Positions 25,154 to 33,911 of a stretch of 64,000 bases of DNA are shown here, in pieces. How positions within the stretch are numbered: position 1 is the stretch's first letter; every line of letters starts with the position of its first letter. The notes under the pieces are model-generated. The model had not been told where the DNA came from, did not search any database, and saw only the letters and a list, made by a program, of their open reading frames with translations. Source of the stretch: JAHELQ01 sp965603365 (GTDB taxonomy: Bacteria > Acidobacteriota > Aminicenantia > UBA2199); NCBI GenBank assembly GCA_965603365.1, contig CBFDCR010000012.1, positions 1-64,000 of the forward strand, in the 5' to 3' direction. The position numbers and the translations under genes were made by a program.

Positions 25154-26290
25154 ATGATGGAGATTAAGACAGAAACGATCAGTCAATTGAAGGATGTGTT
25201 GAAAGATTTTGGCCGACCCGGGGCTACCATCGACAGCCTGCAAGAGAAGATGGAGGCATCCAGGGAAAAGAGCGAGCGGAAATTGGCATTCCCGGCGGAA
25301 TTAATCGATTTGCTGTTTGTCAGGATTTTAAAATTCCCCGGACAACAAGGCCCGGGAAAAACCATATGGGCCGTCTATTTTCGCTATCAAAACATCGACT
25401 GCTCATTTAAACTGAAAAACATCGGCTTAAGGCTCTGCCTCCTGCCCGGTCGGGCCAATAAAGCGGACCTGAAGAAAACCGCCGAGGATATTATCGGGAA
25501 AACCACCGCGGCCTTGCTGCTGCTGGAACAGGAATCATTGATCCCCCTGGGCAAACAGCACATAAAAAAGGGAAATTTCACCCTCGAAAATCAGTTTATA
25601 AAATTTTATGAGATGTATCGCTATTTCAGAGATCAGGCGAGGAAAATAAATGCCAAAATCAACAAAAAATCCCGGGAGGCAAAGAATATCGCCACCTTAT
25701 TCAAGGAGACATCCCACCTGTCTCAGCAAAGCTTCTATAACTCCCTGGCCATGATGGATGCCTATTTCGGCGGCTTAGAGCAACTGTTGGTAATCGTATT
25801 ACCCTTCCTTGACATCAACCTCAAATCACATGACTTAGGGAAAATACTGGCAATGAGCTGGCAAGAAAAATTTCCCCGGGTCTTCGATATCCAGGCTAAC
25901 CAGAAGGCTAGATTATTTTACGATCAGTTCATTTCACTGGAAGAAAAATTCCGCAATCTCTACGCCCACGGGGGATTTGAAAAAAAGGCTGCTTCTATCT
26001 ATTGTCATGTTCCTGGGCTGGAGACAGTACCGGTGCAACTGCTGGGAACAGAACAAAAACTGGCTTTAAACTTCAACCAATTAGAGAAGGTCTTCTTTGA
26101 GGATGTATGCCGGCTGTTCGATGAGTTTGACGAGTGGCTGTTAACGGAAAAGGTCCGGTATGGGATCACCTATGCCCACAGCGGTTTAAGTGTCTCTTTC
26201 GATAAAAAATCCAGGACAAAATACCGGAAAGCGATGGAATCGGAAGAGAGGTTCAATAAAATGATCAAGGCGCTGCCGGGTAGCAAATAG
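25154..26290 (+). CDS. Hypothetical protein with HEPN-like R-x4-H motif
   Basis: About 378 residues; not recognised as a named family. It is mainly helical. Near residue 275 stands 'KFRNLYAHGGF', matching the catalytic R-[NDH]-x(3-5)-H motif of HEPN ribonucleases, on a helix following another long helix ('FYDQFISLEEKFR'), as in HEPN domains. TATAAT at 25142-25147 is seven bases before ATG 25154, which favours this start over the upstream TTG (25139) and ATG (25148). No partner nucleotidyltransferase is adjacent. The function is unknown; an RNase role is inference from the motif alone. Confidence 0.6.
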   Translation: MMEIKTETISQLKDVLKDFGRPGATIDSLQEKMEASREKSERKLAFPAELIDLLFVRILKFPGQQGPGKTIWAVYFRYQNIDCSFKLKNIGLRLCLLPGRANKADLKKTAEDIIGKTTAALLLLEQESLIPLGKQHIKKGNFTLENQFIKFYEMYRYFRDQARKINAKINKKSREAKNIATLFKETSHLSQQSFYNSLAMMDAYFGGLEQLLVIVLPFLDINLKSHDLGKILAMSWQEKFPRVFDIQANQKARLFYDQFISLEEKFRNLYAHGGFEKKAASIYCHVPGLETVPVQLLGTEQKLALNFNQLEKVFFEDVCRLFDEFDEWLLTEKVRYGITYAHSGLSVSFDKKSRTKYRKAMESEERFNKMIKALPGSK

Positions 26291-26304
26291 GCAATTCTTG
26301 ACTC

Positions 26305-27033
26305 TTAATAGAATATCCAGAACAGGAGAAGGGTAACGAGGCTGCCGGTTAGCGCGCCGAAGGAGATATCCAGAACAGAATGAATCTTCCGCGGCAGCCG
26401 GCTCAGGGAGACGAAGATCGCCAGTGCCAATGTACCGAAAATAGCGATCCGATGGCTGCTCAAGTTCGTAATGGAAATCCAGATGGAAAAGACAATGGCG
26501 GAATGGCCGCTGGGAAATCCCCCCCTTAACGGATGCCCTCTGCCGAAGTAGGCCTTGGCCATGATCACGATCAGCATCACCACGATAACCGCCAGCACGG
26601 CGATATTTTCCGGGTAGTGTTTGGCGATCCAGAACCCTTCACGGATGATTCGCATAAAATAGGGCCAGAGGATCAAATAACCCACCACCAGGGCACCCAC
26701 GGCGCAGACCAGGACGGCCCCGGCAGCCATGTCTTTGGCAATGCGGGCGGTTTCATTATTTTCACCATACTTTAAATCAACGATGGCCTCCAACGCCGAG
26801 TTGAGCATTTCGGCGGCAATAACCAGGAAAGTGACCAGGGTAAGGGCGATAAATTCGTGTTTCTCCACCCCCAGCATGAAACAGCCGAACAGGACAAAAA
26901 AGGCCACCATCAGGTGAAATTTGAAGTGCCGCTGTGTCCTGGCGGCATGGAGTATTCCCTCGACCGCGAAATTGGCAGAATCGATCCAACGAACAAAAAT
27001 TCTAATAACCGGAATGTCCCGAAGCTTCATCAT
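26305..27033 (-). CDS. Diacylglycerol/undecaprenol kinase fused to PAP2 phosphatase
   Basis: 242 residues. Residues 1-125 are a prokaryotic DagK domain ('NFAVEGILHAARTQRHFKFH', 'ALTLVTFLVIAAEMLNSALEAIVD'; the family Glu residues E-x-x-N-[ST]-A-[IL]-E are present). Residues 130-242 are a PAP2 domain with 'GGFPSGHSAIVF' and 'SRLPRKIHSVLDI' (SR-x5-H-x3-D). Kinase and phosphatase of a lipid carrier in one membrane protein could both make and dephosphorylate undecaprenyl phosphate. It lies 12 bases downstream of amrS. Confidence 0.9.
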   Translation of the reverse strand: MMKLRDIPVIRIFVRWIDSANFAVEGILHAARTQRHFKFHLMVAFFVLFGCFMLGVEKHEFIALTLVTFLVIAAEMLNSALEAIVDLKYGENNETARIAKDMAAGAVLVCAVGALVVGYLILWPYFMRIIREGFWIAKHYPENIAVLAVIVVMLIVIMAKAYFGRGHPLRGGFPSGHSAIVFSIWISITNLSSHRIAIFGTLALAIFVSLSRLPRKIHSVLDISFGALTGSLVTLLLFWIFY

Positions 27034-27045
27034 TCACCTCGCTGT

Positions 27046-28053
27046 CTACTTCCAGATGCCGGGGATCTGGGTCTGGCAGTTGCCGCATTGCCCATCCGTC
27101 ATGTTGATCATCCTGGTATAATAACCGGCCCGCTCAACCAGCAGCGCGCCGCAGTTGTGGCAGTGGGTGTGATCCCACGCATCCCCCGAAATATTACCGC
27201 CGTAGAGGTAGCGAAGCCCCTTTACCTTTGCGGTTTCCAGGCAGTGAAAGATACTGCCGGTGGGGGTGATGGGCGCATCCGTTAATTTATATTGGGGAAA
27301 AAACCGGGACACATGCCAGGGGATATTCTCGTCCACTCCCAGGATAAAGTCAATCAGTTGTTTGATCTCTTCCTCATCATCGTTTAAGCCGGGGATTAAC
27401 AGGGTGGTTAACTCCACCCACACCCCACTCTCATTCATCCTCTTGATGGTTTCCAGAACCGGTGCCAGCCTGGCACTGCTGTAGGTTTTGTAAAAATCCT
27501 CGGTGTAGGCTTTTAAATCAATATTGGCGGCATCGAGATAGGGCTCCATCGTGTCAAAGGACTCCCGACTCATATAGCCGTTGGTAACCATGACGTTTTT
27601 CAGGCCATTTTCCCTGGCAATCCTGGCGGTCTCCAGCATCAGCTCAAAGTAGATGGTGGGTTCCGAATAGGTATAGGCGATGGTTTTGGAGTTGTAGGTC
27701 AGCGCCTGCCGGACCAACTCTTCGGGAGATATCTTCTCGCCATATATCTGGTGTTCTCCCGTTACCATAGAGAGGGAGTGATTCTGACAGAAGGTGCACT
27801 TAAAATTGCAGCCCATGGCGGCAATCGAAAAAGAGGTGGATGCCGGCAGGCAGTGATACAGAGGCTTCTTTTCGATGGGATCGGGGTGGGTGGCCGCCAC
27901 CTTATCGTAATTCAATGAGAATAATTCGCCCTTCATATTTTTCCGGACCCGACACACCCCCAACTGGTCCTCTTTGATCACACAATGGTGGGCACAGACA
28001 TGGCATCTAACCTTGTCTTGATCGATTTTCTCATACAACAGGGCTGGTTTCAT
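27046..28053 (-). CDS. amrS: AmmeMemoRadiSam system radical SAM enzyme AmrS
   Basis: 335 residues. N-terminal Cys-rich segment 'VRCHVCAHHCVIKEDQLGVCRVRKN' (split), then the radical-SAM cluster 'CNFKCTFCQNHSLS' (CxxxCxxC). A C-terminal 'CHNCGALLVERAGYYTRMIN' and a last 'CGNCQTQIPG' finish it. This layout is that of the pyruvate formate-lyase-activating-enzyme-like family AmrS. Its AmrA/AmrB (Memo, AMMECR1) partners are not in this window. The target is not established. Confidence 0.93.
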   Translation of the reverse strand: MKPALLYEKIDQDKVRCHVCAHHCVIKEDQLGVCRVRKNMKGELFSLNYDKVAATHPDPIEKKPLYHCLPASTSFSIAAMGCNFKCTFCQNHSLSMVTGEHQIYGEKISPEELVRQALTYNSKTIAYTYSEPTIYFELMLETARIARENGLKNVMVTNGYMSRESFDTMEPYLDAANIDLKAYTEDFYKTYSSARLAPVLETIKRMNESGVWVELTTLLIPGLNDDEEEIKQLIDFILGVDENIPWHVSRFFPQYKLTDAPITPTGSIFHCLETAKVKGLRYLYGGNISGDAWDHTHCHNCGALLVERAGYYTRMINMTDGQCGNCQTQIPGIWK

Positions 28054-28069
28054 GTTGATATCTCCTTAT

Positions 28070-28390
28070 TCACAGGATCTCCATCAGTTTGGCTTCGATC
28101 TGAACCTTTTGGACCGAACCCACCAGTTGGGATTTCACATTGCCGTTTTTCACAAACAGCAGGGTGGGGACACTGCGCACCAGGTACTTAGAAGATGTCC
28201 GGGGGCTTTCGTTGACATTGACTTTGAGGATTTTTACTTGCCCGGGATGATCGTCGGCGACCTTCTGCAAACAGGGCTCGATAGACCGGCAGGGGGCACA
28301 GGTAGGGGAAGAGAACTCTACAATAACGGCCCGTTCATCATTCAGTAGATCGTTAAAATCTGAGTCGTTTGACGGGATCAATTCACTCAT
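28070..28390 (-). CDS. Thioredoxin
   Basis: 106 residues, a single thioredoxin fold. The active site is 'SSPTCAPCRS' (C-A-P-C in place of W-C-G-P-C), with the cis-Pro in 'SVPTLLFVKNG' conserved. It lacks the Trp before the first Cys, so its redox potential may differ from standard thioredoxin. It precedes amrS by 16 bases on the same strand and could reduce it or its product. Confidence 0.9.
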   Translation of the reverse strand: MSELIPSNDSDFNDLLNDERAVIVEFSSPTCAPCRSIEPCLQKVADDHPGQVKILKVNVNESPRTSSKYLVRSVPTLLFVKNGNVKSQLVGSVQKVQIEAKLMEIL

Positions 28391-28583
28391 CTATTTTCTC
28401 CTTTGTCAATCTTCTAATTTTTTTGATACACATTTAAACAAACAGGAGGCGAAATCCAATTATAACGCATCCGTCTCATAGGCATATTCTATTATTTTTT
28501 CCCGGATATTGTCAAGCGGAAATAAAATTGATTTTTATTTTGATTTTTCATTCATAATATATGATAATTAACAGTGACTTAAA

Positions 28584-28611
28584 TTGACATTTAGGTTGAA
28601 TATAATATAAT
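28584..28611 (+). promoter_or_regulatory. Sigma-70-like promoter for the pseudokinase gene
   Basis: TTGACA (28584-28589), a 16-bp spacer and TATAAT (28606-28611) within a very AT-rich stretch that also holds a second TATAAT (28601-28606). The gap 28391-28644 separates this gene from the divergent thioredoxin gene. Confidence 0.7.
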
Positions 28612-28644
28612 ACATTATATATAATAGAACGGCACCAAGAGACA

Positions 28645-31047
28645 ATGACAGTAGAAATCGACATGCCCGAATTGCCGGAGATACCCGGATACAAGATAAT
28701 AAGAGTATTGTCTGAAGGGGAGAAGGCCTCGGTTTGCCTGGGGAGCGGTGAAAAAACGAACCGGAAAGTAGCCATTAAAATCTTCGACCCCTTCAGCTTT
28801 GCGGATGAAAAATCTGCCGAGGCTTACTTTGAACAGGTAAAAAAACTGTCGACCCTGGAACACCGGAATATCATTTCCGTTTTTGAGGCGGTTTGTCAGG
28901 ATAAACTTCGCTATGTGGTGATGGAATACCTTGAGGGGAGCATAAAAGATAGACTTCTCGACCAGGCCCGGTCCGGCCAGCAGGAATTGGTAATAGAGAG
29001 CAATATCATAACCGAAGACCAGGCCGGGCAGATTGAAGATGCGGGAATCGCCTCAAAACCGATTACCCTCCTGGGGGCCCTGAGTATCGCCAAACAAATC
29101 GGGGGGGCATTAGATTACAGCCATCAGGCAGGCTTTTTACACCGCAATATTAACAGTGAAAACATCATGTTTCGCCAGGATGGCACACCGGTACTGATGA
29201 ATTTTGGCATCATTCCGGAAACGGGCAGCGATAAAACCGAGGCGAAAGCCAGAATAACGGTGGGTACTCCCGATTTCATGAGTCCGGAACAGTGGCGAAA
29301 AGAAGAACTGGACGGCCGCAGCGATATCTACTCCCTGGGAGTGGTACTGTACGAAATGCTGACCGGTCATCTGCCTTACGAAGGGGATATGTCCGTCGGT
29401 GTGGTGGTCAAGCACCTGCAAGAGCCGGTACCCCCTTTGCCGGATCAGATAAAACAATATCAGACCTTGATTAACCGGACAATGGCCAAAAGGCCGAAAG
29501 ACAGGGTGCAAAACGGTAAAGAACTGGGTGAGTTGATCGATTCTCTCCTCGATTCTCCTCAAAAATCCCTTGAAGAAGAGGCCGAAAGCTCTTCCCAGGT
29601 ATTCCAGAGTGAACGGGAAATAGAGGACTACATAATGCCCCAACGAGATCGTTTGGTGTCTTTCGGCTCCGAGGATATCGACGATACCGGTAAAGAAGAG
29701 GAGGGTTTGGATCGGCCGGGGATTCACGAGACTCCTGGATTTAGAAAGTCCCCGGCTGGCGAAAAACGGGGATTCATTGCCGAATTTTTTAGTGATCCGG
29801 CAAAACCGGCGCTGGTGGTGGTGATGATCTTCTTGCTGGGTTTAGCGGTCTACTTTCTGACCAAAACGTTTAAAAGAGAGGCAGTCCCACCTCCCCCTGC
29901 CGAGACACAACAGCAGTCAACCGTTAGCCAAAAAGCGGTACCCACCAAACCCAGAGAGAAAAAACCGACTCGGCCAACGAAGCAAGCCTCCCAACAAACG
30001 CTTCAGGATGAGGAATACCAAAAAAATTATCAACAGGCAGAAGAATTATTTAACGCCCAGCAGTACGAGGCAGCGTCACAAATACTTGAAGTGGCCAAAA
30101 AGATTAAAAATTCAAAAGAAACAAAAAAACTTGAAAATAATATTCGGCAAGCTCAAAAGGAAAAAGATGAAAAGGATTTTCAACAATATTTTTCCATTGC
30201 CCAATCGGAGTTTCGGAGGGGGCGGTATGAAGAAGCCCAACAGAACCTTGAACTGGCCATAAAAATCAAAACCACCTATGAAGTAACCGAACTGGAGCAG
30301 CAGTTAACGTTCAAACTGAAAGAGTTGGAAGCAGGAAAGCAAGTGGAGGAAAAAAAGCGGCAGGCCACCGAAAGGCAAGACAACGAAACATTCCGGCGAT
30401 CTTCGATCAGCAACACGACTATGAGCTATCAGGCCTACCTCAGGAAATTTCCCGACGGTCTTCACGCCCAGGAGGCCCGGAAACGGATCGAGACACTGAA
30501 GGGAGGAAGGCTGGCACCTCTTACAACAAAACAAACAATGCCGGTGGGAACAGTAAAACTCAGGACAAAACCGAAGGCCCTGAACCCCGCCGAAGTGAAA
30601 TCCATGCTGAAAAAATGGGGCTTTTTCGACAATCTGGACAACAAAACCGGTAATTTTCGCAATTCCTTCAGTGTGAAGATTATGGGTAGAGACCGGGTGG
30701 TATTGGACGAGGCAACCGGCCTGATGTGGCACACAGGCGGCTCAAACGAATACATGAGTTTTGCCAAAGCCGAGGCCTGGGTAGACAAATTCAATCGTAT
30801 GGGCTATGCCGGATTTACCGACTGGAGACTGCCAACCTTAGAAGAGGGGGCCTCGCTGCTGGAGAATCAGAAGAGCGCCAACGGACTCTTTATCGATGCT
30901 GTTTTCTTTGGCCGACAGAGTTGGATTTGGACAGCCGATCCCTATGGTTCCGACGGTCGGTGGCTGGTACGCTTCGACAGTGGAGATGTCTACGGCCGTT
31001 CCGTTTTTGACAGCAATTATGTGCGGGTGGTCCGCTCCATCCAATAG
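28645..31047 (+). CDS. Membrane pseudokinase (Ser/Thr kinase fold) with C-terminal DUF1566 domain
   Basis: 800 residues. Residues 15-280 are a Hanks-type kinase fold: 'KVAIKIF' keeps the VAIK Lys (about 45), but the glycine loop is degraded ('EGEKASV'), the catalytic HRD reads HRN (about 166-168) and DFG reads NFG (about 186-188). 'SPEQW' and 'DIYSLGVVLYEMLTG' are intact. A proline-rich linker, one membrane helix near residues 385-405 and coiled-coil or TPR-like repeats (about 440-580, 'AEELFNAQQYEAA') follow. The end is a DUF1566/Lcl C-terminal domain (about 680-800: 'DEATGLMWHTGG', 'TDWRLPTLEEG', 'VRVVRSIQ'). It is probably a catalytically dead receptor-like protein. Confidence 0.9.
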   Translation: MTVEIDMPELPEIPGYKIIRVLSEGEKASVCLGSGEKTNRKVAIKIFDPFSFADEKSAEAYFEQVKKLSTLEHRNIISVFEAVCQDKLRYVVMEYLEGSIKDRLLDQARSGQQELVIESNIITEDQAGQIEDAGIASKPITLLGALSIAKQIGGALDYSHQAGFLHRNINSENIMFRQDGTPVLMNFGIIPETGSDKTEAKARITVGTPDFMSPEQWRKEELDGRSDIYSLGVVLYEMLTGHLPYEGDMSVGVVVKHLQEPVPPLPDQIKQYQTLINRTMAKRPKDRVQNGKELGELIDSLLDSPQKSLEEEAESSSQVFQSEREIEDYIMPQRDRLVSFGSEDIDDTGKEEEGLDRPGIHETPGFRKSPAGEKRGFIAEFFSDPAKPALVVVMIFLLGLAVYFLTKTFKREAVPPPPAETQQQSTVSQKAVPTKPREKKPTRPTKQASQQTLQDEEYQKNYQQAEELFNAQQYEAASQILEVAKKIKNSKETKKLENNIRQAQKEKDEKDFQQYFSIAQSEFRRGRYEEAQQNLELAIKIKTTYEVTELEQQLTFKLKELEAGKQVEEKKRQATERQDNETFRRSSISNTTMSYQAYLRKFPDGLHAQEARKRIETLKGGRLAPLTTKQTMPVGTVKLRTKPKALNPAEVKSMLKKWGFFDNLDNKTGNFRNSFSVKIMGRDRVVLDEATGLMWHTGGSNEYMSFAKAEAWVDKFNRMGYAGFTDWRLPTLEEGASLLENQKSANGLFIDAVFFGRQSWIWTADPYGSDGRWLVRFDSGDVYGRSVFDSNYVRVVRSIQ

Positions 31048-31098
31048 TCGATTGCTTTTATATACACCATAATGATATAATCGGGGACTAAAACGAAG

Positions 31099-32103
31099 AT
31101 GAAACGAAAAGAGATTGCATTAATCAAGGAAACCAGGCAGAAACAATTTGTAAAGAAAATTATGGACGCCATCTCTCCTTATATCAGCCTGAAGTCCTGC
31201 CACCGGGTGGCCATCAAGATCAACCTCTCCGGCTCCCGGGAAATCTACGCCAATACCCATTACGAGACGGTGGAATCCTTAATATTTTACTTGAAAGACC
31301 AATACGGTATTTCCGATATTTCGGTGATCGAGGGTTCTGACGGTGCCTATTTTTCCGGTAGGACCACCTGGGATATTTTCTACAAATTTAGATATAAAGA
31401 GGTGGAACTAAATGGGGCCCGCCTGGTCAATCTCGACGAGATGCCCCATGAACAGACGCTGAAAGTGGACACCGTCAGTGGGGAGAGGGAAGTCCATTTC
31501 ACCACCTTCGATACCGATTATATGATTTCCGTCGTGCCCCCCAAGACCCATAATATTTTCCCGGTATTCTTATCCATTCCCAACATCATCGGCTTTGTTA
31601 AACCGGAAGAACGGGTCTTAATGTTTGGCGCCTCCCGCAGTGAAATAAGAAAAATCAATTTTTCCACCAATCCTCAATATTTTCAACTGATCGACAATTC
31701 CGGTAAAAATTTCAGTCGTCTCCTGACTAAAATCTCTCCCTCCATGGTGATTATTGATGGACTCCATGGAATGGAGGGCCGGGGTCCCATCAAGGGGAGC
31801 CCCGTGTTCCACGGCTTCGCCATCGCCTCAGAAGATCCGGTGCTGGCGGATTCGTTAGCCACCTATGTGATGGGATTTGAAGTCAATGAGGTCTCTTATC
31901 TCCATTATGCCTTCAACGAGGGCCTGGGGAATAATCGTTGGCAAAACGTGATCGGAGTCGATCCGCCTCAGGTCAAATTTCCTTACCGACCGCATCCGCT
32001 GCACCACAAGCAAAGGTCATGGAGGAGTCATCTGCAAAGAAAAAATCGCGGGAACCGTGAAAAACGTGAAAACCGCTTGCCGGAGAACCAGGAAAAAGAA
32101 TGA
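31099..32103 (+). CDS. DUF362 domain protein
   Basis: 334 residues. DUF362 features include 'VAIKINLSGS' near residue 36, 'DYMISVVPPKTHN' near 150, 'VIIDGLHGMEGRGPIKG' near 215 and 'EDPVLADSLATYVMGF' near 250. Homologues are often fused to ferredoxin domains; here no Cys clusters follow and the tail is a short basic, charged extension. The function of the family is unsettled. Its last four bases overlap larB (ATGA). Confidence 0.83.
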   Translation: MKRKEIALIKETRQKQFVKKIMDAISPYISLKSCHRVAIKINLSGSREIYANTHYETVESLIFYLKDQYGISDISVIEGSDGAYFSGRTTWDIFYKFRYKEVELNGARLVNLDEMPHEQTLKVDTVSGEREVHFTTFDTDYMISVVPPKTHNIFPVFLSIPNIIGFVKPEERVLMFGASRSEIRKINFSTNPQYFQLIDNSGKNFSRLLTKISPSMVIIDGLHGMEGRGPIKGSPVFHGFAIASEDPVLADSLATYVMGFEVNEVSYLHYAFNEGLGNNRWQNVIGVDPPQVKFPYRPHPLHHKQRSWRSHLQRKNRGNREKRENRLPENQEKE

Positions 32104-32876
32104 TCCGGCAATTAAATAAAAATATCCGCCTGTTAAAGTCCGGGGAACTGTCTGAAGAAGAGTTTGTAAAGTTTTTAAAAAAGTTACCCTATGAAAATTT
32201 AGGAAACATCAAACTGGACTTTCACCGGCCCTTCAGAAGAGGGCTGCCGGAAGTCATCTACGGCCGGGAAAAAAGTCCGGAACAATTACAAAAAATCATT
32301 CATAAGTACAAAGAACTGGCTGAAGATATTCTGATTACGAAAGTCAACCCGGATCATGTCAAATTACTGCAATCCTCCTTCGGGGATTTAATCTTCCACG
32401 AAAAAGCCGGAATTATCACCTTTAATAAAGCACCGAAAGTCAAATTTGACAGTTCCGTTCTGGTCTTGTCTGCCGGGGCTTCGGATGAGGCTGTGGCCGA
32501 AGAAGCCTATATCTCCGCCCTATACCTGGGCAACCGGGTGGAAAAGGAGTATGATGTGGGAGTGGCCTGCCTGTCCAGGGTATTGGATCTGAAAGAGAAA
32601 TTTAATGAGCAGGGTGTCATTATTGTGGTGGCTGGCATGGAGGGGGCACTGCCTTCGGTGGTGGCGGGTCTTACCGCTACACCGGTCATCGGGGTACCCA
32701 CCTCTGTCGGCTATGGGGCAAACTTCAACGGAGTGGCCGCGCTGCTGTCCATGCTGAATGCCTGTGCCGGAGGGGTGAGTGTGGTCAATATCGACAACGG
32801 CTTCGGCGCCGCCTATCAGGCCACCCTGATCAGCCAGAAGATCTGCCGGGCATCAAATTCCTGTACTTTTCCTTGA
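32100..32876 (+). CDS. larB: Nickel-pincer cofactor biosynthesis protein LarB
   Basis: 258 residues. The N-terminal 'FHRPFRRGLPEVIYGREKSPEQL' (split) and C-terminal AIR-carboxylase-like domain ('VLSAGASDEAVAEEAYISA', 'VAGMEGALPSVVAGL', 'VPTSVGYGANFNGVAALLSMLN') define LarB. It carboxylates and hydrolyses nicotinate adenine dinucleotide in the first step of the nickel-pincer cofactor. LarC and LarE are not in the window. The last 15 or so residues overlap the convergent coaD gene by 47 bases. Confidence 0.94.
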   Translation: MIRQLNKNIRLLKSGELSEEEFVKFLKKLPYENLGNIKLDFHRPFRRGLPEVIYGREKSPEQLQKIIHKYKELAEDILITKVNPDHVKLLQSSFGDLIFHEKAGIITFNKAPKVKFDSSVLVLSAGASDEAVAEEAYISALYLGNRVEKEYDVGVACLSRVLDLKEKFNEQGVIIVVAGMEGALPSVVAGLTATPVIGVPTSVGYGANFNGVAALLSMLNACAGGVSVVNIDNGFGAAYQATLISQKICRASNSCTFP

Positions 32877-33339
32877 GTTTTTGGTCCACCACGTCGGGTA
32901 CCATTTTTTTGATCTCACCGCCCAACTGGTATATTTCTTTGACCAGGCGGGAACTCAAGAACGAGTAACATATCGACGGCACCAAAAATATGGTTTCGAT
33001 TTCAGGCTCTAACTTGCGGTTCATCAAGGCCATTTGAAATTCCACTTCAAAATCCGATATAGCCCTCAAACCCCTGACCACCGTGGTGATATTTTTCTTC
33101 TTCACATAATCCACCAGCAGCCCTTCGAAACAATCCACTTCGATCCTGGGGTTATCGGCAAAGGTATTTTCTAAAATTTCGAGCCGTTCCTCCAAACTGA
33201 ACAGATAAGTCTTGGCGGGATTCTTTAAAACCGCCACCATTATCCTGTCAAAGATCTTGAGTCCCCGCTCGATGATATCGACGTGGCCGTTGGTCAGGGG
33301 ATCGTAAGACCCCGGATACACTGCATTTTTACCTGTCAT
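32830..33339 (-). CDS. coaD: Phosphopantetheine adenylyltransferase CoaD
   Basis: 169 residues, the usual CoaD length. 'YPGSYDPLTNGHVDIIERG' holds the T/HxGH nucleotidyltransferase motif (here NGH), 'VRGLRAISDFEVEFQMALMN' (split) the pantetheine-binding segment, and 'YSFLSSRLVKEIYQLGG' the ISSxxxKE-type motif. It catalyses the penultimate step of CoA synthesis. It overlaps the upstream P-loop gene by 4 bases. Confidence 0.96.
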   Translation of the reverse strand: MTGKNAVYPGSYDPLTNGHVDIIERGLKIFDRIMVAVLKNPAKTYLFSLEERLEILENTFADNPRIEVDCFEGLLVDYVKKKNITTVVRGLRAISDFEVEFQMALMNRKLEPEIETIFLVPSICYSFLSSRLVKEIYQLGGEIKKMVPDVVDQKLKEKYRNLMPGRSSG

Positions 33340-33899
33340 TTTGTTCCTCTGAGTTTGTTTAAAATATTATCGATATTTCTGTAAAGTCCTTCTATAGTTC
33401 CGTCATTGATAATATGATAATCGGCGATGGCAATCGGGCCGGCCTTTTCGATATTCTTTATTTCAAAAAAATCACGTTCATCGACCTGCTGCGGTGTGAG
33501 GGGCCTTACCTTTCGGGTTCCAAGCCTCCGGTATCTAATCTCCTTCGACGCATGTAACGCCAGGATAAAAAAAAGTTCGTGGTATTTTTCTTTTAAGTAT
33601 AAAAATTCGGAAAAGCTGTACAGGCCGTCGATTACGACATTCAAACCGGCCTCCAACTGCGAATCGATGTCGTGTACGGCCCTCCTGGCAATGACATCTA
33701 TGCCAGATTCTTCGCGTAAGTTTTCCCTCACGACTCTCTCATTGGCACTATTAATCTCCAAATTTCTTCTCTCGATCTCTGCCAGTACATAGCCGCCAAA
33801 ATAGACAGACTTGAATCCCTTCACTTCTTCGATGTATTTAGTCGCCACCGTTTTTCCGGTTCCGCACATCCCCACTGTTGCCAGAACACATTCACTCAT
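33336..33899 (-). CDS. P-loop kinase-like protein (AAA_18/UPF0200-like)
   Basis: 187 residues. Walker A 'VGMCGTGKTVAT' at the N-terminus, 'VVIDGLYSFSEFLYLK' in the middle and 'RRLGTRKVRPLTPQQVDERD' (lid-like Arg region) resemble adenylate-kinase/dephospho-CoA-kinase-like proteins and the archaeal UPF0200 family. Coupling to coaD by a 4-base overlap suggests a role as dephospho-CoA kinase (CoaE) or related nucleotide kinase. That is contextual; canonical CoaE motifs are not complete. Confidence 0.75.
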   Translation of the reverse strand: MSECVLATVGMCGTGKTVATKYIEEVKGFKSVYFGGYVLAEIERRNLEINSANERVVRENLREESGIDVIARRAVHDIDSQLEAGLNVVIDGLYSFSEFLYLKEKYHELFFILALHASKEIRYRRLGTRKVRPLTPQQVDERDFFEIKNIEKAGPIAIADYHIINDGTIEGLYRNIDNILNKLRGTK

Positions 33900-33911
33900 A
33901 AAATGGTTCTC

